In this document: positions 22,626-32,303 of the stretch, piece by piece
How positions within the stretch are numbered: position 1 is the first letter of the stretch
Layout: each line of letters opens with the position of its first letter
Assembly (NCBI GenBank): GCA_024697065.1
Contig: JAILGE010000042.1
Coordinates: 1 to 58,645, forward strand
Direction of reading: 5' to 3'
Length of the DNA: 58,645 nt
Source of the DNA: Lachnospiraceae bacterium
GTDB lineage: Bacteria; Bacillota; Clostridia; Lachnospirales; Lachnospiraceae
Notes under the pieces: generated by a model
What the model saw: the letters and a program-made list of their open reading frames with translations, nothing else
What the model was told of the DNA's origin: nothing
Databases searched by the model: none
Program-made: the position numbers and the translations under genes

Positions 22626-25009
22626 GGAAAAAAGAAACCGCGGAAATGAATACTGTTGAAAAGAACATGACCGATATTGAAAAATCCGGGAAAAAGGTGT
22701 CTGAAAAGAAGAAGACAACGGCAAAAAGAGGCACCAAAAGGACTTCGGCAAAGTCTGCGGAAAAGCAGGCACCGGTTGGCTCATCGCTTCCGGCTGAACA
22801 GGGGAAGCTGGTATTTGGCCTGGATATAGGTACCAGAAGTATAGTCGGAACTGTCGGTTATCGTGAAGGTGATGTGTTCTATGTATTGGGACAGCGCTCC
22901 AAAGAGCATGAGACAAGAGCCATGCTCGACGGACAGATCCATGATATATCCGCGGTTGCCAAGTCGATAACGGAAGTAAAGCAGGGGCTCGAGAAGGACC
23001 TTAATATCGCACTTAAGGATGTCTGCATCGCTGCCGCAGGACGCGTGCTTAAAACGGAGGAGACATCCGTTACTCTTGAATTTGAAAACGAGAAGCTGGT
23101 TACGGGTGAGGATGTTGCGGCTCTTAACGCTATGGGTATAGAAAAAGCGTATGAGCAGTTCCAGAATGATAATGATACAAATCTGAAATTCTATTGCGTG
23201 GGTAATTCGGTCATCAGGTATTACATGAACGGTTACCAGATAGGTGCGGTGGAGGAACATAAAGCTCATTCCATCGGATGTGACATGATTGCCACTTTCC
23301 TGCCGGATGATGTGGTGGATGGTCTCTACAGATCCGTTGAACTGGCAGGGCTTCGCGTCGTTAATATGACACTCGAGCCTATAGCCGCCATTTCAGTGGC
23401 GATCCCGGAGAATTACCGTATGCTCAATATCGGTCTTGTCGATGTGGGGGCGGGAACAAGCGATATCTGTATCACCAGAGACGGCTGTGTAGTCGCTTAC
23501 GGTATGATCCCCGTTGCGGGAGATGCCATGACAGAGATCATAGCTAAAAATTATCTGGTGGATTTTAATACCGCAGAGGAGATAAAGTGCGGAATTTCTG
23601 ACAAGGATGTCGTTGAATATAAGGATATAATGGGACTTCCCCAGAAAGTATCCAAAGAAGATATCTTAAATCTTATCGGACCGCAGATAGATGAAGAAGC
23701 GAAGCTCGTTGCGGAGAAGTTCAAGGAACTGAACGGCGGCAAGCCTGTAAGCGCAGTGTTCGTAGTCGGCGGTGGCGGAACCGTTGAGGGCTATACAAGC
23801 AAGCTTTCCGAGCATCTTGGGATCATAGCCGAGCGTGTTGCGGTCCGCGGTGAAGAAGTTTTAAACAGGATAGTATATAAGACTGAAGCCGAGAAGAATT
23901 CCAGAATGGTTACCCCGGTCGGTATATGTCTGAATTATTACGAGCAGGGAAGTAATTTCATATATGTAACTTTCAATGATGAGCGTATCAAGCTCTATGA
24001 CGGCGGCAATCTTGCGGTTGTTGATGCTGCGATGCATGCAAGCTTTCCGAATGAGGGACTGTTCCCGAAGAGAGGCCCGGCTGTCAATTATACGATAAAC
24101 GGCAGATCTGCCATCAGGCGCGGAGCACCGGGAGATCCTGCAATCATAAAAGTTGGCGGGAAGGATGCGGATATGCATACCCCTGTAAGAGCCAACGATG
24201 TGATAGAAGTTAAGGAATCAACAGAGGGTGAAGCGGGACATATCACCCTTGCGGAACTTCCCGAATTCAAGTCAGTGATCAGGGTCAATGTAAACGGTAG
24301 CAGGATACTGCTTCCCGAATTTGCGGAAGTAAACGGAGAGATAAAGACAGGATTCTATGAAATAGAAGACGGTGATGAGATCGAAATGCGCGATTATTAC
24401 ACCGTTAAGGAAGTTAAGGAATTCATGGATGTCATACTTGACGGCGATGTTCAGGTGACGGTTAACAATGAGCCGGCTGACGATGATACCAAGGTCTATG
24501 AGAATTTTTCTATCAAATGGGGATTGAAGAAACAGGAACCGGTTAAGGATACGGGATCCGAAACAGCGGATAAAGCCGGTGAAGAATCCGGCAGTGACAG
24601 TCATTTAAGTGATAAGGGAACCGTATCGGAGGATGCTGCAGCAGAGGAATATGAAGAAGCATCCGGAGAAAACGGTATTGAAGAAGCCGGTTTCGAAGAG
24701 TATGAGTCGGAAGAAGATGAACCTGATGATGAGATCGAAGACGAGAGCGTTGCCGGCAGCAGGGCTGATAAAACTTCGGACGTATCTTCGGATAATACGA
24801 TCACAAGATCCATCACTGTTGAAGTAAACGGTAAGAGTATAACGCTGAGCGGGAAGAGCGGCTACGTATTCGTGGATGTGTTCGACTATATTGATTTTGA
24901 TCTGAAAAAAGTCGGGGGCGATAAGCTGATTACCAATTTAAACGGAAGTCCCGCGGAATATATGCATGAGTTAAGATCCGGCGATATCATTGAGATCAGG
25001 TGGATATAA
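22622..25009 (+). CDS. FtsA-like actin-fold cell division protein with long C-terminal extension
   Basis: A 795-residue protein. Residues 1-60 are Lys/Thr/Ser-rich and disordered. The actin/FtsA-type ATPase follows from about 65: phosphate 1 FGLDIGTRSIVG, SHS2 region, phosphate 2 LVDVGAGTSDI, and adenosine motif VFVVGGGGTVEG. After about residue 470 there are beta-rich domains absent from classical FtsA, a highly acidic linker (about 645-725), and a final ~65-residue domain starting ITVEVNGKSITLSG. No amphipathic C-terminal membrane helix of the FtsA type is visible. It may take part in division or envelope assembly. A TTG/ATG choice is not an issue; ATG 22622 overlaps coaE. Confidence 0.75.
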   Translation: MRKKETAEMNTVEKNMTDIEKSGKKVSEKKKTTAKRGTKRTSAKSAEKQAPVGSSLPAEQGKLVFGLDIGTRSIVGTVGYREGDVFYVLGQRSKEHETRAMLDGQIHDISAVAKSITEVKQGLEKDLNIALKDVCIAAAGRVLKTEETSVTLEFENEKLVTGEDVAALNAMGIEKAYEQFQNDNDTNLKFYCVGNSVIRYYMNGYQIGAVEEHKAHSIGCDMIATFLPDDVVDGLYRSVELAGLRVVNMTLEPIAAISVAIPENYRMLNIGLVDVGAGTSDICITRDGCVVAYGMIPVAGDAMTEIIAKNYLVDFNTAEEIKCGISDKDVVEYKDIMGLPQKVSKEDILNLIGPQIDEEAKLVAEKFKELNGGKPVSAVFVVGGGGTVEGYTSKLSEHLGIIAERVAVRGEEVLNRIVYKTEAEKNSRMVTPVGICLNYYEQGSNFIYVTFNDERIKLYDGGNLAVVDAAMHASFPNEGLFPKRGPAVNYTINGRSAIRRGAPGDPAIIKVGGKDADMHTPVRANDVIEVKESTEGEAGHITLAELPEFKSVIRVNVNGSRILLPEFAEVNGEIKTGFYEIEDGDEIEMRDYYTVKEVKEFMDVILDGDVQVTVNNEPADDDTKVYENFSIKWGLKKQEPVKDTGSETADKAGEESGSDSHLSDKGTVSEDAAAEEYEEASGENGIEEAGFEEYESEEDEPDDEIEDESVAGSRADKTSDVSSDNTITRSITVEVNGKSITLSGKSGYVFVDVFDYIDFDLKKVGGDKLITNLNGSPAEYMHELRSGDIIEIRWI

Positions 25010-25010
25010 A

Positions 25011-25808
25011 ATGAGAATGAAGAGCATTGCCAGCGGAAGCAGCGGCAATTCAATATATATCGGATCGGATAAAGCACATCTGCTGATCGATACCGGTGTA
25101 AGTAAAAAAAGGATAGAAGAAGGCTTGAAGGAACTGGGGCTTACGGGCAACGATCTGAGTGGTATACTTCTTACTCATGAACATTCTGATCATGTCCAGG
25201 GCCTCGGAGTTTTTTTGAGAAAGTATCAGATACCTGTCTATGCAACACAGGGAACGATAGATGCCGTCTGCAGGATGAAGAATCTCGGTGTTTTCGATAC
25301 ATCGCTTCTTACTCCGATATCCAATGAGGAGAGATTTACCATTGGGGATATCGGTGTTTCGGCGATAAAGACAAGTCATGATGCGGCTGATCCGGTGGCT
25401 TACCGTTTTGAAAGCGGATATTCATCTGCGGCAGTGGTCACAGATCTGGGAGAGTACAATGATTACATCGTAGAATCCCTGAAGGGATTGTCCGGAGTTT
25501 TTATCGAAGCCAATCATGATGTCAGGATGCTTGAAACAGGCCCCTATCCGTATGAGCTTAAGCAGCGCATACTGGGAAGAAAAGGACATCTGTCCAATGA
25601 AGCATCGGGAAGGCTCTTGTCGGTATTACTTAACGATAAGATGAAGCACGTGTTCCTGAGCCATCTGAGTCATGAGAATAATATGCCGGAGCTTGCCTTT
25701 GAAGCGGTGCGACTGGAAATAGAGATGTCAGAGAATGAATATCACGGAGATGATTTTCCGATAGATATAGCATACAGAGACCGGCCGGGAATGACGGTTG
25801 AGGTCTGA
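25011..25808 (+). CDS. MBL-fold metallohydrolase, WalJ/YycJ-like
   Basis: A 265-residue metallo-beta-lactamase-fold protein. The metal motif LTHEHSDHVQG, the later TSHDAADP and the closing FLSHLSHENN are visible. The start of the protein, SIASGSSGNSIYI, is diagnostic of the YycJ/WalJ group, whose members act as nucleases linked to DNA repair and the WalKR locus in Bacilli. Here it is not next to walKR but after the FtsA-like gene. The frame opens at 24990; ATG 25011, 2 nt after the previous stop and preceded by AGGTGG, is preferred. Confidence 0.88.
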   Translation: MRMKSIASGSSGNSIYIGSDKAHLLIDTGVSKKRIEEGLKELGLTGNDLSGILLTHEHSDHVQGLGVFLRKYQIPVYATQGTIDAVCRMKNLGVFDTSLLTPISNEERFTIGDIGVSAIKTSHDAADPVAYRFESGYSSAAVVTDLGEYNDYIVESLKGLSGVFIEANHDVRMLETGPYPYELKQRILGRKGHLSNEASGRLLSVLLNDKMKHVFLSHLSHENNMPELAFEAVRLEIEMSENEYHGDDFPIDIAYRDRPGMTVEV

Positions 25809-25823
25809 GAAAGAGGTGGAACT

Positions 25824-26096
25824 ATGAAGAGAACGATAATTACAGTAGTGGGAAAAGATACGGTTGGTATCATTGCAAAGGTATGTACTTATCTTGCGAA
25901 TAACAGGATCAACATACTTGATATATCACAGACGATAGTTCAGGGATACTTCACAATGATGATGATAGTTGATCTTCAGTCTTCGGAAAAATCTTTTGAT
26001 ACCGTATCCGATGAACTTGAACAGATCGGAGAAGAGATCGGTGTAGTAGTTAAGTGCCAGCGTGAAGAGATCTTTGATTCCATGCACAGGATCTGA
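25824..26096 (+). CDS. ACT-domain protein (UPF0237)
   Basis: A 90-residue single ACT domain, [19 protein letters not shown] at the start, of the UPF0237 family. It lies 20 nt before the UPF0210 gene; the pair is conserved in Firmicutes and Archaea but its role is unknown. ACT domains usually bind amino acids, so a regulatory role towards the next protein is plausible. AAGAGGTGG precedes the ATG. Confidence 0.93.
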   Translation: MKRTIITVVGKDTVGIIAKVCTYLANNRINILDISQTIVQGYFTMMMIVDLQSSEKSFDTVSDELEQIGEEIGVVVKCQREEIFDSMHRI

Positions 26097-26116
26097 GTCA
26101 GATAAGGAAGAAGAAT

Positions 26117-27481
26117 ATGATCAATATAAATGAAGTGGTTGAAACCAACCAGATGATTGAAAAAGAAAACCTGGATGTCAGGACCATCACTCTCGGAATC
26201 AGTCTGCTCGATTGCGCTGACTCCGATCTTGATAAGCTTTGCGAAAAGGTCTATACCAAGATAACTACAGTTGCAAAGGATCTTGTTAAGACAGGACGGG
26301 AGATAGAGAAGAAATATGCGATACCTATCGTTAACAAGCGTATCTCGGTAACTCCCATCGCCCTCGTCGGAGGAAGCGCATGTAAGACATCCGATGACTT
26401 TGTTAAGATCGCAAAGACGCTTGATGAAGCAGCAAAGAAAGTCGGGGTTAATTTCCTTGGAGGATATTCCGCGCTGGTAGCAAAGGGAATGACGAAAGCG
26501 GATGAACTGCTTATCAGATCCATCCCCAAAGCACTTGCATCCACTGATATTGTCTGCAGTTCGATAAATCTCGGATCTACCAAGACCGGTATAAATATGG
26601 ATGCGGTCAGACTCATGGGTGAGATCATAAAGCAGACCGCTGAACTCACAAAGGAAAATGATTCTCTTGGCTGCGCAAAGCTTGTTGTATTTTGCAATGC
26701 GCCTGATGATAATCCTTTCATGGCAGGAGCATTCCATGGTGTTACTGAAGCTGATGCTGTGATCAATGTAGGTGTCAGCGGCCCCGGAGTAGTTAAGACA
26801 GCACTTGAGAGCGTAAGAGGCGAGAGCTTTGAGGTCCTCGGAGAGACTATCAAGAAGACTGCATTTAAGATAACACGTGTAGGTCAGCTCGTAGCAAAGG
26901 AAGCATCGAAGAAGTTAGGTATTCCTTTCGGTATCATAGATCTCAGTCTTGCACCCACACCTGCCATCGGTGACAGTGTTGCGGATATCCTTTGTGAGAT
27001 GGGACTTGATCATGCCGGTGCACCCGGAACGACCGCTGCTTTGGCTATGCTTAACGATCAGGTTAAGAAAGGCGGTATCATGGCATCTTCCTATGTAGGA
27101 GGACTCAGCGGTGCATTCATTCCTGTCAGTGAAGATCAGGGTATGATAGATGCCGTAAATGCAGGATCACTTACGTTAGAGAAGCTTGAAGCCATGACCT
27201 GCGTATGTTCTGTGGGCCTTGATATGATAGCGATCCCGGGAGATACAAAAGCAACCACGATCTCGGGTATCATTGCCGATGAAATGGCGATCGGTATGGT
27301 CAACCAGAAGACTACAGCTGTAAGACTTATTCCTGCTGTGGGTAAGGATGTGGGAGATACGGTTGAATTCGGCGGACTGCTCGGAAGAGCACCCATCATG
27401 CCGGTGAATAATTTCTCCTGTGATGCTTTTGTGGGCAGAGTGGGAAGGATCCCCGCACCCATACACAGCTTTAAGAATTAA
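26117..27481 (+). CDS. UPF0210 / PFL-family protein (DUF711)
   Basis: A 454-residue cytosolic protein of the DUF711 family, structurally related to pyruvate-formate-lyase barrels but without the glycyl-radical motif. Family elements include [47 protein letters not shown] and the terminal [18 protein letters not shown]. The function is unknown. It is translated right after the ACT-domain gene, with an AAGGAAGAA site. Length is typical for the family. Confidence 0.93.
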   Translation: MININEVVETNQMIEKENLDVRTITLGISLLDCADSDLDKLCEKVYTKITTVAKDLVKTGREIEKKYAIPIVNKRISVTPIALVGGSACKTSDDFVKIAKTLDEAAKKVGVNFLGGYSALVAKGMTKADELLIRSIPKALASTDIVCSSINLGSTKTGINMDAVRLMGEIIKQTAELTKENDSLGCAKLVVFCNAPDDNPFMAGAFHGVTEADAVINVGVSGPGVVKTALESVRGESFEVLGETIKKTAFKITRVGQLVAKEASKKLGIPFGIIDLSLAPTPAIGDSVADILCEMGLDHAGAPGTTAALAMLNDQVKKGGIMASSYVGGLSGAFIPVSEDQGMIDAVNAGSLTLEKLEAMTCVCSVGLDMIAIPGDTKATTISGIIADEMAIGMVNQKTTAVRLIPAVGKDVGDTVEFGGLLGRAPIMPVNNFSCDAFVGRVGRIPAPIHSFKN

Positions 27482-27512
27482 TGAACGATCATGATTATTT
27501 GGGAGGGTAAAA

Positions 27513-28484
27513 ATGTTTTGTGAGAATTGTGGAAGTAAACTTCCTGATGATGCGGTATTCTGTCCTGATTGCGGATATGATCTCAGACCGAAAGACGGTA
27601 ATGGTAAAGCGGAAGGACAGGGGCAGAGTGCATTAAACGGTTCGCAGTCTCAAATGGGACCTCAGAGCGCGGGAATGCCAAACGGTGGCCAACCTGACAT
27701 GGGGCCGCAGGTGACAGGAATGCCAAACGGTGGCCGGCCTCAAATGGGACCGAAGGAACTCGATATGCAGTTCGGTCAGCCCAATATGGGACCGGGTTTT
27801 GGCCCACAGTCCGGTATGGGACAGCCCTATTATTCACAGCCGGATAATTTTGTATCATATACACCTCCGACACCTGTCAAACAGCCGGCGGGCGGCATGG
27901 CAGTCATAGCTTTGATTCTCAGTATCCTGGGACTTCTTATGAGCTGTGCCTTTGGTATAGGCGGTATATTTGCCATTATCGCACTTATTCTGGCAATAGT
28001 TGCCGGTAAGAAAGGCAATACCTCCGGAACAAAGAAAGGTGCGATCGTAGTCAGCATAATAAGTATTGTATTTGCTGTGCTCACCGTGCTTGCCCAGTTA
28101 TTCATATTTGGTCTTACCGGCGCAACCTCCAAGTATGGCAGCAGAGTAAGACTTGAAACGGATATACAATTGATGCACTCTATGCAGACTTGCATGCAGA
28201 CGGCATACTATGAACCGGAAGTCGCTTACAGTCCTGAAATAGATGAGATCAGGGCGGAACTTGAAGATGGGATTAATCTGAGTGAGATCTCTCCTGATGA
28301 TAATATCCTGTACAGAGATTTCTTTTCCATGTTGAATTGCAATGATTCGCAAGAGCTCCTTGATGGAACGAAAACGCCCGGTGTTGATGACTGGTATTTC
28401 GAATTACAGGGGGATGATATCAATGTCAAAGCTGTCGGGGATAATCTGAAAGAAAATGATGCTGAGGCATTGTCCACTTTCTGA
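27513..28484 (+). CDS. Zinc-ribbon membrane protein with DUF4190-like domain
   Basis: A 323-residue protein. The N-terminus is a zinc ribbon (FCENCG...FCPDCG). Residues 30-120 are Gly/Pro/Gln/Met-rich with short repeats of the form GMPNGG(Q/R)PxMGPQ. Two membrane helices follow (about 130-205, DUF4190-like, separated by AGKKGNTSGTKKG), then an extracytoplasmic acidic domain with no known motif. A GGGAGGG site precedes the ATG. It converges on tmcAL with a 16-nt gap. Function unknown. Confidence 0.75.
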   Translation: MFCENCGSKLPDDAVFCPDCGYDLRPKDGNGKAEGQGQSALNGSQSQMGPQSAGMPNGGQPDMGPQVTGMPNGGRPQMGPKELDMQFGQPNMGPGFGPQSGMGQPYYSQPDNFVSYTPPTPVKQPAGGMAVIALILSILGLLMSCAFGIGGIFAIIALILAIVAGKKGNTSGTKKGAIVVSIISIVFAVLTVLAQLFIFGLTGATSKYGSRVRLETDIQLMHSMQTCMQTAYYEPEVAYSPEIDEIRAELEDGINLSEISPDDNILYRDFFSMLNCNDSQELLDGTKTPGVDDWYFELQGDDINVKAVGDNLKENDAEALSTF

Positions 28485-28500
28485 TAGGGGACATAAGAGA

Positions 28501-29682
28501 TCACTTAATTATGATAGGCATTCTGTATTCGGAGGTGAAGCCCGGGCAGATATGAGATTTCTTCCTGTAAAGTTCGGATGCAAAGATATCTTTTTTCAGG
28601 AAATATCCGGCAGCTTCCGTTAAGAGATCTTTACTGTCGGCAAGCTTTGAGATGAAAGGAACATCCGAGTATTGTTTGATCAGTGTGAGAAGTTCCGAAG
28701 CTTCCTTTTTAAACCCAAGTGGTCTGAGATAAGGACAATAATTAAAGTCGGACGTGATCATATTCACGTCTGACTTTTTTATATCAAGCACAATATGAAG
28801 CAATGCACGGCTTATATGTGACCATGCAAGCTCTTTTGACTTAAGTGTCTGTATGAAACCTTTGAATGTATTGAACGAATGAGCATTCTTGATTATCTTG
28901 TCTGACAGATCGTCATAGATATCAAAGATATCATTGAAAGGTATTTCGTCTGAGATCCTTTTAAATATCAGATATTGAAGTATATCGGAATAGGCCTCTG
29001 TGCTCATGAGCCTGTTTTCGGAAATGTAGTCTTCAAGGATACCTAACTGGGATCCCGGCATATATTCGTGCAACGGAGCCTGCTCAAGGGGTGAACCCAA
29101 AAGGATCTTCCTGAGATGGGTAGCAGAGGCAAAACCGTCTTTTGTTTCGATATCATTATAGCCTGCACCGATACGTTTTAATGTATATGGAGCTATATTC
29201 TCGTTTTTAAAGAATCTGAGGGCTGCCAGATATTCACGTCCGAGTATGTCATTGGGAAGAGCGTATGAAGGCGTGTCGGCATGGCGGCCTGTGGGTGACG
29301 TCATATTATCGCTGTTGAAGTCCGCTGTCCGCAGGCTGTTAATATCGCCGCTTTCAGAGCCGAACAGAAGAGTGTTCACGCATCCGGTATGAATGAGGGC
29401 GGATACAGCACCTCGGGCAAAATACTGTGCACTTGCGGTTGAGAATATGACCGGCAGCTCCAAAACAAGATCCGCACCTTCAGTAAGCGCAACATTGGTA
29501 CGTGCGAATTTATCGATAAGTGCGGGCTCACCACGCTGAACATGATCGCCGCTCATTACGACGACAATATAGTCAGCTCCGAGTTCATTCCTTGCATGGT
29601 CAAGCAGATATTTATGACCGTTGTGGAAGGGGTTATATTCTGCGATTATACCGCATATCTTTTTGGCTTTTTTATTGCTCAT
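28501..29682 (-). CDS. tmcAL: tRNA(Met) cytidine acetate ligase
   Basis: A 393-residue nucleotidyltransferase-fold enzyme, formerly DUF795/YlbM, which forms N4-acetylcytidine at the elongator tRNA-Met wobble base from acetate and ATP. GIIAEYNPFHNGHKYLL carries the HxGH motif and VVMSGDHVQRGEPALIDKF the second conserved block; ELPVIFSTASAQYFA is present. No Shine-Dalgarno sequence precedes the ATG. Instead a TTGTCA-16-TAGAAT promoter ends 6 nt before it, so the mRNA is probably leaderless. Confidence 0.93.
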   Translation of the reverse strand: MSNKKAKKICGIIAEYNPFHNGHKYLLDHARNELGADYIVVVMSGDHVQRGEPALIDKFARTNVALTEGADLVLELPVIFSTASAQYFARGAVSALIHTGCVNTLLFGSESGDINSLRTADFNSDNMTSPTGRHADTPSYALPNDILGREYLAALRFFKNENIAPYTLKRIGAGYNDIETKDGFASATHLRKILLGSPLEQAPLHEYMPGSQLGILEDYISENRLMSTEAYSDILQYLIFKRISDEIPFNDIFDIYDDLSDKIIKNAHSFNTFKGFIQTLKSKELAWSHISRALLHIVLDIKKSDVNMITSDFNYCPYLRPLGFKKEASELLTLIKQYSDVPFISKLADSKDLLTEAAGYFLKKDIFASELYRKKSHICPGFTSEYRMPIIIK

Positions 29683-29688
29683 GGGGTC

Positions 29689-29716
29689 ATTCTAACATAT
29701 CAGATAAAAATGACAA
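29689..29716 (-). promoter_or_regulatory. Promoter of tmcAL abutting the start codon
   Basis: On the minus strand TTGTCA, 16 nt, TAGAAT, then 6 nt and ATG. Transcription should begin at the start codon. Confidence 0.6.
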
Positions 29717-29780
29717 ATCAGCCCGAATTTGGTATCATTTGAATATTATGGTCCTAAGGCAGTACAAAGGGAGGGTTTTA

Positions 29781-32273
29781 ATGAGAAAATTATCAAACAG
29801 AAAAATGAAAAGGAATGGGGTAAGGATCGTTACGGGACTGTTGACCGCAACGTTTATGCTCGACCTATGGGGCACACCTGTTTTGGCAGCAGGCCCTGAT
29901 AATGGTCAGACCGTTCTTCTGGATAAGGATGATGATGATGATAATTCCGGATCTTCAAGCGGATCACACGATGGAGTTCTGAAGGATCGTGTAAAGCATT
30001 CAGATCTTAAATTCGGTGAATATGAATATAAGCGTCTTTCACAGGCAGATTTTGAAACTATAGTTGACGGTCTCGAGGATCTCGCATCGGATTCAAAGAA
30101 TGAGGATGCGGTGATGGACGTTATCACCGAGATGGAAGATTACTACAATGAACTTGCCTGCAATTATTCATTAGCCAATCTTTATTCAAATCTGTATGCA
30201 GATGATGATCAGTATGATGAGGAAGTTGAGTTTTACAGTGACTTACTCACAAATGTATCTGATCTGCTTATGCAGAATTATCAGATAGTAGCTTTAAGTC
30301 CCTGCGCAGATCGTCTTGAAGAGCATATAGATGATGCCGATGACTGGCAGGATATCCTTGATTATGAGGTGATGAGCGAGGAGGAAAAGGATCTCAAAGC
30401 CAGAGAGACCAGGCTTGAGCTCGATTATGATGACCTTTCGCTCAAGGAATATACAACTGATATCAACGGAACCACATATAACGAGGATGAGCTGGAAGAA
30501 GCCATCGAGGACGGTTCCATAGAAGTAATGGATTATCTGAACGGTCTTTCCGATATCACCACACAGAAGAATGAAGAAAAAGCAGAACTTTATCTTGAGC
30601 TGGTAGATATCCGTACACAGATTGCCAAGCTTAACGGTTATGACAACTATGTGGATTATGCATATAAGGAAATCTATGACCGTGATTATACATATGATGA
30701 TCTCAGTGACTACAGACAGAGTGTAGTAGACAATATGGTACCTCTGGGACAGGAACTCAGAGAAATGATGACCGAGGATATGAGTGAAGAATACTCGGCA
30801 ATGATAAGTGCTGAGATGACAGAGGAGGAGTGCCTTGATAAGCTTTCCGCTCATCTTCCTGATATTTCAGAAGACTTCATGCTTTCATATAATTATATGA
30901 TCGATCATGACCTTATTGATATTTCCCAGAGTGACAGCAAGGCACCCGGAGGATTTACAACATCCATTACCGGCTATAATGCGCCTTTCCTGTACAACTG
31001 TGCTGACGGATCCATCTCAGATATGCAGACTCTTATCCACGAGTTCGGTCATTATAATGAGATGTACTACCAGAGTGAGGATACATGGTACTACGATAAT
31101 ACAAATCTTGATCTTGCAGAGATCCACTCTCAGGGTATGGAAATGCTCTTTATGGATTATGCGGATGATATTTACGGTGACAATGCCGAAATCATGAAGC
31201 TTTACAACCAGTTCTCCATGACATATTCGGCCGTTCAGGGTGTAAAGGAAGATGAATTCCAGTATCTCGTTTATTCGGATCCCGACAATCTTACTGTATC
31301 GGATCTGAACCAGCTGTATTATGATGTCTGCGAAAAGTACGGCGATCTTGAAAATTACAACAGCTACTACATCGCTTTGTATGGCGCCGGTATTCCGGAA
31401 GGCGAGATCCTTGAATGGACTGAGATCCCTCATACTTTCCAGTCACCCGAGTACTATATCAGTTATTCTGTTTCCGTAGCTGCGGTATATGAGCTTTACG
31501 ATCATATCCTTAATGACAGAGATGAGGGTATCGATATATATATGGCTCTTGTGGATGCCGAATTCCAGGATGACTTCCAGGAAACTCTTGAGAATGTAGG
31601 TCTTAACAATCCGATAGAGACACCCAGATTTGATCTGTATGCTGATGATGTACGTTATTCCTTAGGCCTCGAACAGAAGGGCCATGCGGATTACGGTGAC
31701 GGCAGCGGTATCGGAGATGGCACCGGAGATGGCACCGGAGATGAAGAAGAGCCTGAAGTCACCGAAGAAACCACAAACGACAAGAAGGATAAGAAGAAAA
31801 ATAAGGATAAAGACAAAGATAAGGAAAAAGAAGAAGAGAAGGATGACGATACAGACTTCCTGAAGACGATCCTTATAGGTGTCTGCGTCGGCGGCGTTAT
31901 ATTTATAGTTATCATAATAGTTATAATCATTGTTGCTGTTAATGCAGGCAAGAAGAAAAAGGCTAAGATCGCACAACAGCGAAATAACGGAGCACCTATG
32001 CAGCCCGGTCAGTACGGAGCACCTCAGGGCAACCAGGCACCCTTCGGAGCGCCCACACAGCCCGGTCAGTTCGGGGCACCTCAGGGCAACCAGGCACCCT
32101 TCGGAGCGCCCACACAGCCCGGTCAGTTCGGGGCACCTCAGGGCAACCAGGCACCCTTCGGAGCACCCACACAGCCCGGCCAGTTCGGGGCACCTCAGGG
32201 CAATCAGGCACCCTTCGGAGCGCCCACACAGCCCGGAAATAACGGTGCGAACGGCTCCAACAATAATCAGTAA
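29781..32273 (+). CDS. Surface-anchored M3-family metallopeptidase with repetitive cytosolic tail
   Basis: An 830-residue protein. ATG 29781 follows GGGAGGG, although the frame opens far upstream. A signal peptide (about 1-38, cut near VLAAGPDN) leads to an extracellular M3/oligoendopeptidase-type domain. Its zinc site is HEFGH (His420, Glu421, His424) with third ligand Glu447 in LDLAEIHSQ. A Gly-Asp linker and a Lys-rich segment precede one helix (about 695-720), then a short cytosolic tail. The tail carries four 19-residue repeats (APTQPGQFGAPQGNQAPFG) and a partial fifth. A membrane-tethered oligopeptidase is inferred. Confidence 0.85.
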   Translation: MRKLSNRKMKRNGVRIVTGLLTATFMLDLWGTPVLAAGPDNGQTVLLDKDDDDDNSGSSSGSHDGVLKDRVKHSDLKFGEYEYKRLSQADFETIVDGLEDLASDSKNEDAVMDVITEMEDYYNELACNYSLANLYSNLYADDDQYDEEVEFYSDLLTNVSDLLMQNYQIVALSPCADRLEEHIDDADDWQDILDYEVMSEEEKDLKARETRLELDYDDLSLKEYTTDINGTTYNEDELEEAIEDGSIEVMDYLNGLSDITTQKNEEKAELYLELVDIRTQIAKLNGYDNYVDYAYKEIYDRDYTYDDLSDYRQSVVDNMVPLGQELREMMTEDMSEEYSAMISAEMTEEECLDKLSAHLPDISEDFMLSYNYMIDHDLIDISQSDSKAPGGFTTSITGYNAPFLYNCADGSISDMQTLIHEFGHYNEMYYQSEDTWYYDNTNLDLAEIHSQGMEMLFMDYADDIYGDNAEIMKLYNQFSMTYSAVQGVKEDEFQYLVYSDPDNLTVSDLNQLYYDVCEKYGDLENYNSYYIALYGAGIPEGEILEWTEIPHTFQSPEYYISYSVSVAAVYELYDHILNDRDEGIDIYMALVDAEFQDDFQETLENVGLNNPIETPRFDLYADDVRYSLGLEQKGHADYGDGSGIGDGTGDGTGDEEEPEVTEETTNDKKDKKKNKDKDKDKEKEEEKDDDTDFLKTILIGVCVGGVIFIVIIIVIIIVAVNAGKKKKAKIAQQRNNGAPMQPGQYGAPQGNQAPFGAPTQPGQFGAPQGNQAPFGAPTQPGQFGAPQGNQAPFGAPTQPGQFGAPQGNQAPFGAPTQPGNNGANGSNNNQ
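31992..32237 (+). repeat. 57-bp tandem repeat inside the M3 peptidase gene
   Basis: Four copies, at 31992, 32049, 32106 and 32163, plus a partial copy from 32220. Each encodes 19 residues rich in Gly, Pro, Gln and Ala. Copies two to four are almost identical at DNA level, so copy number may vary by recombination or slippage. Confidence 0.9.
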
Positions 32274-32303
32274 AATATCCCGCGATAAGGAGGCGGATTT
32301 ATT

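Noticed and set aside
31992-32237. CRISPR-like array
   Set aside because: The units are contiguous 57-bp tandem repeats without unique spacers and are translated in frame in the M3 peptidase.
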